DNA of 64,000 nucleotides from Ampullaceana balthica (lineage: Eukaryota; Mollusca; Gastropoda; Lymnaeidae). The translations under genes and the position numbers were made by a program. Of this stretch, positions 32,682 through 43,887 are shown piece by piece. The stretch lies in NCBI GenBank assembly GCA_944989445.1, contig CALYLW010000133.1, forward strand, positions 58,501 to 122,500. Direction: 5' to 3'. The first letter of the stretch is position 1. The number at the start of each line of letters is the position of its first letter. The notes beneath the pieces are model-generated. The model ran no database searches, had not been told where the DNA came from, and saw only the letters and a program-made list of their open reading frames with translations.

Positions 32682-34227
32682 ACACTAATAAACTTGTCTA
32701 ACATGTCTAACTTACACTAATTAACTTGTCTAACATGTCTAACTTACACTAATTAACTTGTCTAACATGTCTAACTTACACTAATTAACTTGTCTAACAT
32801 GTCTAACTTACACTAATAAACTTGTCTAACATGTCTTACTTACACTAATTAACTTGTCTAACATGTCTAACTTACACTAATTAACTTGTATAACATGTCT
32901 AACTTACACTAATTAACTTGTCTAACATGTCTAACTTACACAACAATTAAATTGTCTAACATGTCTAACTTACACTAATTAAATTGTCTAACATGTCTAA
33001 CTTACACTAATTAACTTGTCTAACATGTCTAACTTACACTAATTAACTTGTCTAACATGTCTAACTTACACTAATTAACTTGTCTAACATGTCTAACTTA
33101 CACTAATGAACTTGTCTAACATGTCTAACTTACAATAATTAACTTGTCTAACATGTCTAACTTACACTAATTAACTTGTCTAACATGTCTAACTTACACT
33201 TATTAACTTGTCGACATGTCTAACTTACACTAATTAACTTGTCTAACATGTCTAACTTACACTAATTAACTTGTCTAACATGTCTAACTTACACTAATTA
33301 ACTTGTCTAACATGTCTAACTTACACTAATAAACTTGTCTAACATGTCTAACTTACACTAATTAACTTGTCTAACATGTCTAACTTACACTAATAAACTT
33401 GTCTACATGTCTAACTTACACTAATTAACTTGTCTAACGTGTCTAACTTACACTAATTAACTTGTCTAACATGTCTAACTTACACTAATTAACTTTTCTA
33501 ACATGTCTAACTTACACTATAAACTTGTCTAACATGTCTAACTTACACTAATTAACTTGTCTAACATGTCTAACTTACACTAATTAACTTGTCTAATATG
33601 TCTAACTTACACTAATTAACTTGTCTAACGTGTCTAACTTACACTAATTAACTTGTGTAACATGTCTAACTTACACTAATTAACTTGTCTAACATGTCTA
33701 ACTTACACTAAAAACTTGTCTAACATGTCTAACTTACACTAATTAACTTGTCAGACATGTCTAACTTACACTAATTAACTTGTCTAATATGTCTAACTTA
33801 CACTAATTAACTTGTCTAACATGTCTAACTTACACTAATTAACTTGTCTAACATGTCTAACTTACACTAATTAACTTGTCTAACATGACTAACTTACACT
33901 AATTAACGTGTCTAACATGTCTAACTTACACTAATTAACTTGTCTAACATGTCTAACTTACACTAATTAACTTGTCTAACATGTCTAACTTACACTAATA
34001 CACTTGTCTAACATGTCTAACTTACACTAATAAACTTGTCTAACATGTCTAACTTACACTAATTAACTTGTCTAACATGTCTAACTTACACTAATTAACT
34101 TGTCTAACATGTCTAACTTACACTAATTAACTTGTGTAACATGTCTAACTTACACTAATTAACTTGTCTAACATGTCTAACTTACACTAATAAACTTGTC
34201 TAACATGTCTAACTTACATTAATTAAC
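32682..34227. repeat. 32-bp satellite, about 48 units
   Basis: The head-to-tail unit is 32 bp: CTTACACTAATTAACT followed by TGTCTAACATGTCTAA. Homogeneity is high. Common variants are TAATAAAC for AATTAAC, single-base changes in ACATGT, and occasional one- or two-base deletions. It is not CRISPR: there are no unique spacers. The array lies in intron 3 of the Ig-like gene and is about 1.55 kb. Confidence 0.95.
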
Positions 34228-34489
34228 TAACATAATTAATTAATACGCACCGCCGATAAGGGCAAAGGTCAACTATGACGTCATGTGGTGTTAGGCCACG
34301 AATGATAACCGAAACCCCACTTACCTACTACTCATAGGAACCTTGTATCAATTAAGGAGAATGCAACAAAATCATCATGATTTGGTGGCTAACCGTAATG
34401 TTATGTTAAAAAAAAACATACACTATTAGTGAATAATTAATATTGTAACACTCTTTTAATCACAATAGCTTGGCACCTATAAACTGTGA

Positions 34490-34985
34490 TTGGCCGACCC
34501 TAGCGAGTGTCAGACATTTTTGCAAAAAAGGGGAAAAGAACGGGCACAAACAATTGTAAATTAAAAAAAAATATTGCTTCCGCTGGGGCTTGAACCCAGG
34601 ACCTTCCAATATCGTGTTAATATGTGTAGGAAAATGCTAGTGAACGCAAGATCCATTGTTGGTCTCGAGGTAATGTTCGACCCCAGCGAGGGTCATTGTC
34701 ATGCTCATTTGCACATACCCGCTTGGCTGAATTATATATATATAGATTATTGAATATATAATCTATTATAAGTAATATTAAAGTATCATATCCACAATTA
34801 CTAATTAAACAATCTTCCTGCAGTAAAGATAAGCATGTGAATCCTTTAGTTATTTTTTTAAAAAGAAAGATAACATTTTCTTGAATTATTTTTGAAACAA
34901 AAAGTCACGTTATAGATTTTCCGTCTTTAATAATTCTTTAATAATGATTGACTTTTATTTTAAAAGTTTCAAAAGTAAGCCAAAA
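34490..34985 (-). repeat. SINE-bearing dispersed repeat, copy 2
   Basis: Colinear with 26880-27370: GCAAAAAAGGGGAAAAGAAC, CTTGAACCCAGGACC (minus-strand B box), TTGTTGGTCTCGAGG, GAGGGTCATTGTCATGCTC and TAATAATTCTTTAATAATGA. Confidence 0.6.
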
Positions 34986-35329
34986 ATAATGCAGTACTTG
35001 AAGCAACAGTTGTGACAGGCTGTGCTAAATGTGAATATATATTTTTACCCAGAATTACATTAGTATCAATAGACATTGAAATCGAATTTAAACATATTCA
35101 TTTCCCAAATAGCAATGTCAATTAATAAATGACATGGTCAATCGTTGTCGGTAGTTGGTATAAATTGGCATGAACCATGCTTTTCTCATGGAAATCTTTA
35201 TGTCGCCTGCTCAAGATTTGAAAATCCCAATAATATTTTTATGCACCTGATAGTGAATATATTTTTGTTAAATTTTAATATGATTTTTTTTTAAATTTAA
35301 ATCATGTATAAATATGTTTTATCATTTTT

Positions 35330-35550
35330 CTATGTAAGGTGCGTAGAGCCAAGCTGCTCGCTGGGTTATCGCGCTATATGTTTTTTCTTAACTTATTATA
35401 ATAATTTCAATTGTAATCATACTACAACGTGACTTTAGACGTGAAGGTTTAAGGAAATCGTGTTAAAAAAATATTTTGATTAATTAATGTTGTTTTTTTT
35501 TCTAAATATATACACGAACTGTTTCAAAAGGTTTATTTCAAAAGAAGATT
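35330..35550 (+). repeat. LINE-type 3' tail with hairpin, copy 1
   Basis: GTAAGGTGCGTAGAGCC, AGCTGCTCGCTGGG and TTATCGCGCTATATG form a stem-loop with complementary GCGC arms. This shape recalls the conserved tails of L2/CR1-type LINEs and their SINEs. About 220 bp is repeated at 36060-36270. Confidence 0.5.
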
Positions 35551-35869
35551 ATCGATAAAAAATAATTACTGCTATTTATTTTGTATGTCAAAGCTTTTTC
35601 TGTGTTTAAATGTACCTATCAATGTATTTTACGCTATAGCTAACAATTACTATAAATACCTTTTTAATATTGTGTAATTATTCTTTGTAAATTTAAAGAG
35701 AAAAATTACATATTAAAATTTTCAAAGTAAACGCGGTTATTGATGCTATACCTTCACTAAACATTTTACAAACGTCTTTCTCTCTCTATGTCCCTTTCTT
35801 TTGTGCAAAAATTGTAATAATCTATAAATGCACATTTGTAGTATTCCTACTGCATATTAAGCCTACTTA

Positions 35870-36270
35870 AAGCCTTCAAGACTGAATTGTATAAGACACA
35901 TCTTTTCAAACTTTACTTTTCCAAATAAAAAATAAATGAAATATGTCTTAGACTGATGAATTTAGCTTATTTGCACACTCATGTCAAAACATTTTTGTAT
36001 CAATTTATAATTTGAATGTTTTTTAAATTTTAAATTGTATATACATATTCGTGTTCATTTTTATATGTAAGGCGCGTTGAACCCAGCTGCTAGCTGGGTT
36101 ATCGCGCTATATGTTTTTCTTAAATTTTTATAATCATTTCTATTTGTATCATACTACAACTACAACATGACTTTAGACTGAAGGTTTAAAGAAATCGTGT
36201 CATAAATAATATTGTGTTTAATTAATGGTTTTTTTTTCCTAAATATAGACACGAACTGTTTCAAGGGGTT
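35870..36270 (+). repeat. LINE 3' end with C-terminal codons and hairpin tail, copy 2
   Basis: Upstream of the tail the plus strand reads (with breaks) LKAFKTELYKTHLFKLYF, resembling the extreme C-terminus of L2-type reverse transcriptases (F-K-x-x-L-K-T-H-L-F). Then GTAAGGCGCGTTGAACCCAG, CTGCTAGCTGGG and TTATCGCGCTATATG form the same hairpin as copy 1. Confidence 0.5.
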
Positions 36271-36279
36271 TATTGAAAG

Positions 36280-36670
36280 GCCAAATTCTGCTTTAAAATT
36301 ACTTTCACTTAAATTAAACAGCATGGCCCTACATTTCTTTCATAACAGCCAAAATAAGTACCGGATACCATGCATTATATTTATCAATGTGTTATTACAG
36401 AAAAAAGCATTGATCATTTTCAAATCTTCGGACTGTTCAAAGAAGATGTTCTTAAAACCATCAAAAGTAACAAACATTAAAATTATTATTTAATGGGGGT
36501 AAATCAAAAAAGATTTTTGAAAGGTGTATTATTGTAAAATTTAATTTTAATTTAAAAAAAAAGATTGTGTTGTAACATATGGATATTTTTATTGGAATGC
36601 TAAGTTCTATGTTAAATAAATTTTTATTTTAAAAGTAAAATTGTTAGCTTTTGAAAAATGGTTTTATGTG
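36280..36670. other. intronic sequence, nothing recognised
   Basis: A 93-codon open frame at 36212-36493 runs out of the repeat. It has no recognisable motif and no splice support. Confidence 0.35.
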
Positions 36671-36671
36671 T

Positions 36672-36674
<3 letters not shown>

Positions 36675-36740
<66 letters not shown>
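36675..36740. repeat. (TA)n microsatellite
   Basis: Uninterrupted TA tract. Confidence 0.95.
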
Positions 36741-36742
<2 letters not shown>

Positions 36743-37094
36743 TGATTGATTGGCCTTATTTCTTGAAGAAGATTTGTTATTAATTTCCATTTGTCTTATT
36801 TAATTTGTAATAAAATGAATTTAACATGAAACTAACTTTTCATTAGTTTAAAAATTAAAATGCAACAATTTATTTTTTTTATATTTTTTTTAATGATGCC
36901 TTAATAGTTCCGACTCTACTAATTAAAAAAGTTTATACATGAAAAAATAGAAATATATCCTTTTTTAAAATTAAACGTAAACATCTATTTAAAAAGCATC
37001 ATCTGATTCTGCATTGTATACCATTTTTAAATTATCGTTTGGTCTTAAATTTAATGTTCTCAGTAGTCTATTAAATCTAAATTCCGTTAATCTA

Positions 37095-37400
37095 TACTAT
37101 TCTATACTAATAACAGGCAAAGTGCCAACTCACTGACTCATCACTTATTATCCAACTTCCCGTGTAGTACGGTGTAGGTAGAAGCATGAAACAATGAAAG
37201 CGAAACAATTATAAAATGATCTCTCACTTTGGGACCGGGGGCACAAATGTATGTTGTTGTTTTTTTGTCACATTATGAGCATTGTAAAACAGACTCATAA
37301 TTAAATCACCAACCTCCAGTGTAAGTACGAGTATGGAACTTTGGGAAGTTTTTGAGTACTAACGTCTGGCCCTTCAAGGCCGTGACCCAATATAATTTTT
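37095..37400 (-). repeat. Helentron-like unit fragment, inverted
   Basis: CTATACTAATAACAGGCAAA, CTCACTGACTCATCACTTAT, CCAACTTCCCGTG and GTAGGTAGAAGCATGAAAC are the reverse complement of the terminal unit at 18.6-20 and 22.9-24.4 kb. It adjoins the LINE 3' end. Confidence 0.6.
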
Positions 37401-37589
37401 TCGTAAACTTTTAAAGCTTTTTTTCCTTTATATTTTAAACAATTTAAAAAAAAATATAGACACGTTTTATCTGTTTACAGACGCTTCTTCTATACAGTAG
37501 ATTATTGCGTCCTACGCTTATCTATGGTTTGTGTTTAGTCCTGCATTTTTATTAGAGATTTAAATGTTGATAAAGTGTTGGTTTTCCTT

Positions 37590-38883
37590 GATTCTTCAGG
37601 CAACACATTCCATGCCCGAATTCCGGACGGGAAGAAGGAAAACTTGTATGTGTTTGTTCTTGCATACGGAATAAGAAAGGTGTTTTTATCCTTATGTCTA
37701 ACTTAGGGTTGTATTAAGTTATATTTGTGTTGCATTTCTAAATTAGAATTAATTGCTTTATGTATGATTACTACTTTGCTTTTGTTCTTCTATCCTCTAG
37801 TGTTTCAAGGTTTAATGATTTAACTAATGGTGTTATTCTTGTCAGTTTCTAATATTCTCCAGTAATGAATCTGGCAGCTCTTTTTTGAATGTGTTCTAGT
37901 TTATCAATGTTTTCTTTGGTGGATGGGTCCCATACAGAAGATGCATATTCTAGTACAGGTCTCACCAAAGTGAGGTAGCATTTTAGTTTTATATCTCTAT
38001 TACATTTGTTAAAATTTCTTTTTATAAAGCCTAAGGTTTTGTTTGATTTTTTAATAACTTCATTGACATGGGGATTCCATGATAGTTTCTCATTTATTAA
38101 GATTCCTAAGTATTTTGCATCTTTAGTTTGGGTCAGTTCTTTTCCATGAATGTAATATTTTGAATTTATTTGTTTCTTTTTCTTTGTTACTCTTAACAGT
38201 TGACACTTTTCTGGGTGGAAAGAAATATTCCAGTTAGTTTCCCATTTTATCAATTCATCTATTTCTTTTTGTAAAATTTTGCTGTCTTGTTCTGATTTAA
38301 TTGTTCTATAGATTATACAATCATCAGCAAATAACCTAACTTTTGTACCTGTTGAGATGTTGTTGGGTAAATCATTTATATAAATTAAAAAGAGTAAGGG
38401 ACCTAGCACAGTTCCTTGTGGAACTCCTGATTTAACCTTTATTGGTGCAGATTTAGATCCATTAATTAGTACAGTTTGCTCACTGCCCAAAAGGAAGTCT
38501 TGGATCCAGGGATGTAAGGAACCTGACATTCCAAAGTAGTTAACTTTTTTAAGTAAACTAAGGTGGAGAACTTTGTCAAATGCTTTTGAGAAGTCTAGTA
38601 ATATTGTATCTATTTGATCATTTTTGTCTAAGCCTTTTGATAGTTCATCTATTATTAAACCTATTAATTGTGTTTCACAAGATCTGTATTTTCTAAAGCC
38701 GTGTTGATGTGGGCATAGGGCATTATATTTGTCAAGGTGGTTAACTATTCTACTATATATTATGTGTTCTAGTAATTTACAGATGATACTAGTAAGTGAT
38801 ACAGGCATGTAATTACCAGGGTCTGATTTATCCCCTTTCTTAAAGAGTGGAGTTACGTTAGCTAATTTCCAATCCTGGGGCAC
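37590..38883 (-). pseudogene. LINE reverse transcriptase (long intact frame plus broken C-terminus)
   Basis: A 344-codon uninterrupted frame (38883-37849) carries the RT blocks in order: WKLANVTPLFKKGDKSDPGN, SLTSIICKLLEHII, HQHGFRKYRSCETQLIGLI, LLDFSKAFDKV (catalytic Asp), SGVPQGTVLGPLLFLIYIND, RLFADDCIIY (catalytic FADD), KYLGILINEKLSWNPHV and VRPVLEYASSVWDP. After KRAARFITGEY a TAG interrupts. The same frame region then continues as KLTRITPLVKSLNLETLEDR and, shifted, KFSFFPSGIRAWNVLPEES near 37600, the normal C-terminus of jockey-type RTs. The enzyme would copy the element's RNA at a nicked target. Apart from that stop and at least one shift it is well preserved, so the insertion is fairly young. 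Confidence 0.9.
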
Positions 38884-39059
38884 TTTACCCTGGTCTCATC
38901 CATTATAGTTTTTAGATTTGTTTTTATATCTTTCCAAATTTCTTCTACTGGGCTATTTGTGTTAAATTTACTTAGGAAAGTTTGTTGGAAGTTAGCCGCT
39001 GATTTGTGTAGTTTTATTGAATTACATTTATTCCATAGATAGATTATTTCTTCTAAGTA

Positions 39060-39608
39060 TCTTATTAATTTTAGTTTTTATTGTATTGGTGACCCTAACA
39101 ATATCATGGTCGGACAGTCCTGGAATTATTTTATAGTCTAACACTAGTCCTGGTCTATTTGTTAGGAATAAATCTAGTGTTTTATTTTTCCTTGTTGCTG
39201 TTTTTTACTATCTATTATAGGTTTATGTTGTTTATAGTGTCTAAAAAGTGTTCATTTTTTTGTTAGTTTGATGTTTATCAATTGTATAATTTTTCCAATT
39301 TATATCTGGAAGATTAAAGTCCCCATAATCCATAGAACTGCATTTTTATTATTCTCTTTTATGAAAGTTAATTGACTACAAAGATTGCTAATGTATTCTA
39401 GGTTTGTATTCGGAGGTCTATATATACTGCCTACAATAAGTGGGGATGAGTTTGGTGTAATTATTTTACAATAAATAGACTCTATATTAAAATTTGGCTG
39501 TGTAGTAATTTCTTCAGCTATGATATTTGATTTAATTGCAAGTAGCACTCATCCATAATTGTCTGGTCTGTCTTTCCTAAAAATATTATAATTGGTGTTT
39601 AAAATCTC
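39060..39608 (-). pseudogene. LINE endonuclease (EEP family) remnant
   Basis: Fragments in order: NIFRKDRPDNYG, LLAIKSNIIAEE, GSIYRPPNTNLEYISNLCSQ, AVLWIMG (where GDFN normally follows; the frame is broken at the Asp), and after a shift LDLFLTNRPGLVLDYK and PGLSDHDIVRV. SDHD is the catalytic Asp-His pair of apurinic-like endonucleases that nick the target DNA. The N-terminal catalytic Asn/Glu region is missing, and frame breaks near 39310 and 39200 make it inactive. Confidence 0.8.
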
Positions 39609-39639
39609 AGAGTTATATACGTATCGCCATCGTTACTGA

Positions 39640-40400
39640 GATAAAAAAACTTCTACACCCATTTTGCACGGGGGCCCTCAATGTAATTTTATTCCCCATA
39701 TGATTTAACACGGCCTTAACAAATATTGACAAACAGGTATATCCATCGTGATCCAAATTGAAATTAATTGGTGTTAAGCAGGTTTTCAATGCTGACTAAA
39801 ATCATAATTTTCCGCTGCGAAGCGCGTGTATTTAACTATATATATAAATATAAGACGCATTTGTTGTCTGTCTGTCTGTATGTTATCAAATAACTCAAGA
39901 TCCAGACAACCACATAACATGAAATTTTTTTCCTTATATGGGCTATAAAAAACTGAATCAACACTAATTCCCCATCTTTCTTTGTAGTTTGAAACATGAA
40001 CTTTGGAAAGTTGTTGAGTACCCTCCTGCGATGGTAGCACTCGAAAAAAGAAATATCTTTAACTGGGGGGGGACGGGGGACAAAATGTTATACAAATAAG
40101 ACGCATTTGTTGTATGCTTGTCTGTTCCCTAATAAGTCAAGGTCCTGACAACCAAATAACGTGAAATTTGGTACACATTCACAAAATTACATGGGAACAG
40201 TTCTTAAACAGGTTTTGTTCCATATATATAAGATACTGAGGGCCGGGGGTCTAAAATGTACTTTTTTCTAAATATGAGCTTTATAAAAAATTAAACTAAA
40301 TATTATCCTATTTCCCGTGTAGGTAGAAGCATGAAACTTTCGGTGCTTGTTAAGTATCATTTAGCGATGGTAACAGGTAAAAAAGCATATAAATTATCAC
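39640..40400. repeat. Helentron-like array fragments
   Basis: GGGGGCCCTCAATGTAATTT, AAATATAAGACGCATTTGTT (twice, 39847 and 40096), CTGTCTGTCTGTATG and GTAGAAGCATGAAACTTTCG belong to the unit families at 8-9.9 and 22.9-24.4 kb. CGCTGCGAAGCGCGTG at 39812 is a small hairpin like those near Helentron ends. Confidence 0.5.
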
Positions 40401-40650
40401 TCAGTCTCTTTGGATTGCTGGTATAGACTTGCAGACACCATGCTTTTCTGATGGACAGTTGTATGTGGCCTGCTCCAGAGTAGGCAAAGAGGAAAATCTG
40501 TTTGTACACACTCCAAATGGAACTTCCAAAAATGTTGTCTAACACATTGCTTTAAGTTAAATGTACCCTTTTATTGCATGCAAATAAACAGTTTTGTACC
40601 CTTCTACAGAAAACCTTATTTTAAACCTGGAAAAAGCCGGGTAGTTTCCC

Positions 40651-40652
<2 letters not shown>

Positions 40653-40723
<71 letters not shown>
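40653..40723. repeat. (TA)n microsatellite
   Basis: Uninterrupted TA tract adjoining the hAT-like terminus at 40.74 kb. Confidence 0.95.
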
Positions 40724-40726
<3 letters not shown>

Positions 40727-40737
40727 GTGTGTGTATA

Positions 40738-41523
40738 TTAGGGCTGCAAAATTAAATATTAATTTTTCGATTAATCGTTAAAAATTAAACGATAAAAAAT
40801 TTTGAACTATTAATCGGCCAAAGACTTATAAATGTACTGGAAGTCAAAAAGTAAAATATATTGGCCGATAAATATAAACTAATTTTGGACTATTGCATGA
40901 ACAATTTGGTTTTAAATTGTTGACTGACGTGAATGTTCAACATTTTTATAAAGTTCATTGTGTCCATTTAGAGAAATCACAATGTTCCCTCTAAGTCTAA
41001 GCTTCGTTGGTCCGTGTGCAAATTTTAAAACAAAACAACTCGTTTGCAAAGTTGCTCTACGTCCATTTTGTGTGCAATATTTTATAAAATTGCGGTGGTT
41101 CTAAACTCCTGCGTAGCGTCGGTCAAATATCTGCACATCTGCGCTGATTAAAGGGAACCTACAACCATGGCTCTAAAACGTCGCTTACATATCACCTGCA
41201 TACCAAAGATCCACTATAGTATCGGAAACTTCCTAAAGCTATGTGAACGATTGTTCAGCTCGGCTGGTTATATTGTCAATAAGACCCGCTAATCACTTGA
41301 ACAAAATAACGCCAATACACTTGTCTGATTGCTATGTTGGTTAAAAGATGTCATATAAAGAAGACATTCCAGTGTTATTTCGATTTTCGACAAGTATTTT
41401 AATAAATATTACTTATGACACCATAAATTTCAATATTTGGCTTTAATTAAAATTTACGATTAGGTAATCGTTAATTTTTAAAAGTTAACGATTAAATTTA
41501 AATTAATCGTTAACAGCCCTAAT
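40738..41523 (+). mobile_element. hAT-like element with transposase C-terminal remnant, copy 1
   Basis: Ends TTAGGGCTGCAAAATTAA and TTAATCGTTAACAGCCCTAA form the terminal inverted repeat. Inside, about 41245-41360, the plus strand reads LCERLFSSAGYIVNKTR, a stop, then SLEQNNANTLV, a stop, then LLCWLKD. This is the hAT C-terminal dimerisation motif (E-R-x-F-S-x-A-G, N-V/A-x-x-L-V). Stops show it is dead. Confidence 0.75.
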
Positions 41524-41639
41524 ATATAATTTCTTGCTTGACTAACGGGAATGGTTATTATGTTGTTAAAGTTTACCTACCATGGTTCTAACACTTCACT
41601 TACTTATCAAATAAAAATCAAAAGCGTATTAAGATAATT

Positions 41640-42117
41640 ACAGTAACGGAGTCTGACTCAGAGACAGAAAATGATGACAGCTATACTGATGAATTACTGT
41701 GTTACAAAATTGAGGTGAAATCTCCCGAATCTATTAACCCTCTATAATGGTGGAAACTTAATGAACACCGATATCCGATAATGTCATTCCTTGCCAATAC
41801 CGTTTTGGGCATACCATTACCTCAATTCCATTTGAATGACTGTTTAGCTCTGCTGGTTATAATGTCAATTAGACCCGCTCATCACTTGAACCAAACAATG
41901 TCAACACACTTGTCTTTTTGCGTAGTTTGTTAAAAGATGACATATAAAGGAGACATTCCAGTGTTATTTAGATTTTCAAAGAGATCATTAAATAAGTGTT
42001 ACTTATGACGTAATAAATATTAATGTTCGGCTTTAACCGAAATTAACACTTAAATAATCGTTATTTTTTTCAAAATTTTACGATTAAATTTAAATTAATA
42101 GTTGACAGCCCTAATAT
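41640..42117 (+). pseudogene. hAT transposase C-terminal remnant and right end, copy 2
   Basis: About 41835-41950 repeats the copy 1 motif in degraded form (LFSSAGYNVN, TRSSLEPNNVNTLVF). It ends with AATTAATAGTTGACAGCCCT next to a (TA)n tract. A left terminus is missing. The two right ends about 590 bp apart suggest nested or tandem insertions. Confidence 0.65.
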
Positions 42118-42123
42118 ATATAT

Positions 42124-42188
<65 letters not shown>
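42112..42188. repeat. (TA)n microsatellite
   Basis: TA tract directly after the hAT terminus. Confidence 0.95.
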
Positions 42189-42191
<3 letters not shown>

Positions 42192-42245
42192 GTAGCTCTT
42201 TTGAGATATTTTTGTTGTTTTTAATCGTTAAAGGAAAAAAAAATA

Positions 42246-42803
42246 CCGTATATACTCGTTCTAAAGCCGACCTTTTTTGGACAAGACCTAGAGGGAAAGA
42301 TTGGGGGGTCGACTTACGAGCAGGGCATAGGTGATTTCTGCATGTGCACTGAATATCAGTGTTATTATTGTAGATCATCAAGGTCCTTTTTTACATTCTA
42401 CAAGATTCGACTGCTCTACCAGAATATATTAATATTATTAAAAATCTGAACTTTCTTATTTCATCGTTGTATTTATTTTTTGTGAATGGCTTAAGAAATT
42501 GTTAAAAACATTTTGTTTTCAACAACGAAGTTAACGTACGCGCTTTCGCCACTGTTAACCAAAAAAGAAACATATACGATAACTTTTGTCGAACAAAGAC
42601 AAAGGATAGGTAGTACAAAATAAACAATCATAATGAAAAATTTAGCATGTAGCTTTTAAAAAAATGTGTACCATTTTCTTAACCCTGTCCTAATTTTTTG
42701 GGGTCGGCCTACGAACGGGTTATACACATATAATACTCTTCTCTCCCAAAAGAGGGGCCGGGTCGGCTTTTGAACGAACGGACTAATGAACGAGCATATA
42801 CAG
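42246..42803. mobile_element. TA-flanked MITE with CCGTATATACTCGTTC ends
   Basis: Left end CCGTATATACTCGTTC; right end, inverted, CTGTATATGCTCGTTC. TA lies immediately outside both, giving a TA target duplication and a 558-bp element. Subterminal GGGGTCGACTTACGAGC and GGGTCGGCTTTTGAACGAAC are also inverted copies of each other's theme. No coding content. A mariner-superfamily origin is possible from the TA duplication. Confidence 0.65.
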
Positions 42804-42829
42804 TAATACAAACTAATAACACTAATAAT

Positions 42830-42893
42830 TATGTATAAATTATTATTAAAAATGATTAATCGATTAATTAATCGTTACATTTTGCAGCCCTAT
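42830..42893 (-). repeat. hAT-like MITE end
   Basis: AATCGATTAATTAATCGTTA followed by CATTTTGCAGCCCTA is another right terminus of the 31.5/40.7-kb family. Confidence 0.55.
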
Positions 42894-43667
42894 TAAAAGT
42901 ACTTTTCATATAGCGCATATATAAGGAAAAAAATTAATTGGGCCTTCCAACAGTATAAGCATTATTTTTTTTAATGAAAAAAAAACCCTTTGTGGAAGTG
43001 TAGTCGCCAACTTCCTGAAGATTCATGTCAAACAGAATGAATAGTCCCGTAAACCTATGATTAAAATATTGTTTATAAACTTTAAATTAAATGTAAAGGA
43101 ATTTAAGGGCTGGGTGAGGGTAGCAAATATGGCAATATGTACGTGCAAACATTTTTTTTTAAAAATCAGGATTACTAAGAATATATTTAGAATTTTTTTT
43201 TCAAAAACGGGTATAAATGTGTGTGTAGAAAAGGTTAAAGTGTGAATACGTTTTTGCGTCATTGTTATGTACAAATCATTATTGCCTTAATTTTTTAAAA
43301 ATTAAATATATTCCTTCATTACAACACACTTAAACCGAGGAACCTGGTAGAATGATAACGTTTTATATTTGAATTATGATAGAATATACATTGCATCGTA
43401 ATCATATCATGGAATTTGAATTTAAAAAAAAAGGATTACTATTTATTATGGTACAAATACTTTTTTCTTCTTTTTTTTCCTACTTATGCTTTTTCTTCCG
43501 CTTCTTCATCCATTTATTTTTATTATTGTAATTATTACTATTATCAGTATTATTATTATCATACCTATTTTTTTTTAAAGATCCAGAATGTATCATAATA
43601 TTTGTAGTTGACCTCAAATAAATTGACGATGAATTAAACATGACGAAAATTATAGAATTCCACTCAC

Positions 43668-43887
43668 CTAAGACCAGTGGTGATGTTTTATTACTAATCT
43701 GAGATCTTCCTTCATCACTAACCAAAGTAGCTTGGAATTCATGATAACCTGGACCTAGGTCTGTTACTTCGAGGTACATATTGCATTCGTATACAATCTT
43801 TGATTCCTTCAAAACATTTGTTAAATTCAAGTTAAAATATTCTTTGAAGCTCACAGTTGTTTTTGCTTTCAATTTAAAAGCCGTTCC
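43668..43887 (-). CDS. putative exon 3 of Ig-like gene (long-type module exon)
   Basis: The exon is 220 bp, phase 0 to 1, with acceptor TTTATTTCAG and donor GTGAGT after GGTCTTAG. The peptide includes FKLKAKTTVSFKEYFNLNLT, then KIVYECNMYLEVTDLGPGYH, then EFQATLVSDEGRSQISNKTS and PLVL. The Y-E-C cysteine with the following Y-L-E-V, D-L-G-P-G-Y-H-E-F strand-turn pattern suits the C-terminal half of an Ig-like domain, paired with the Cys of exon 2 188 bp upstream. NLT and NKT are glycosylation sequons. The junction N-G-T with exon 2 is another, mirroring the exon 4-5 junction. The next exon lies 13.8 kb away, across a repeat-filled intron. Probably secreted or cell-surface; I cannot assign a named family. 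Confidence 0.75.

Larger units (their letters stand above)
37455..39610 (-). mobile_element. 5'-truncated jockey/CR1-like LINE
   Basis: From 5' to 3' on the minus strand: an apurinic-type endonuclease remnant (about 39605-39060), a linker, a reverse transcriptase (38883 to about 37600) and a 3' tail ending with GACGCAATAATCTACTG, AGAAGCGTC and GTAAACAGATAA. The tail is shared with the SINE at 1.56 kb and the fragments at 29.52 and 56.94 kb. The 5' end of the endonuclease is missing, the usual outcome of incomplete target-primed reverse transcription. It sits in intron 3 of the Ig-like gene, in the same orientation. Confidence 0.85.

Noticed and set aside
32682..34227. Possible CRISPR array
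   Set aside because: Units are 32-bp head-to-tail copies without unique spacers, and the DNA is eukaryotic.
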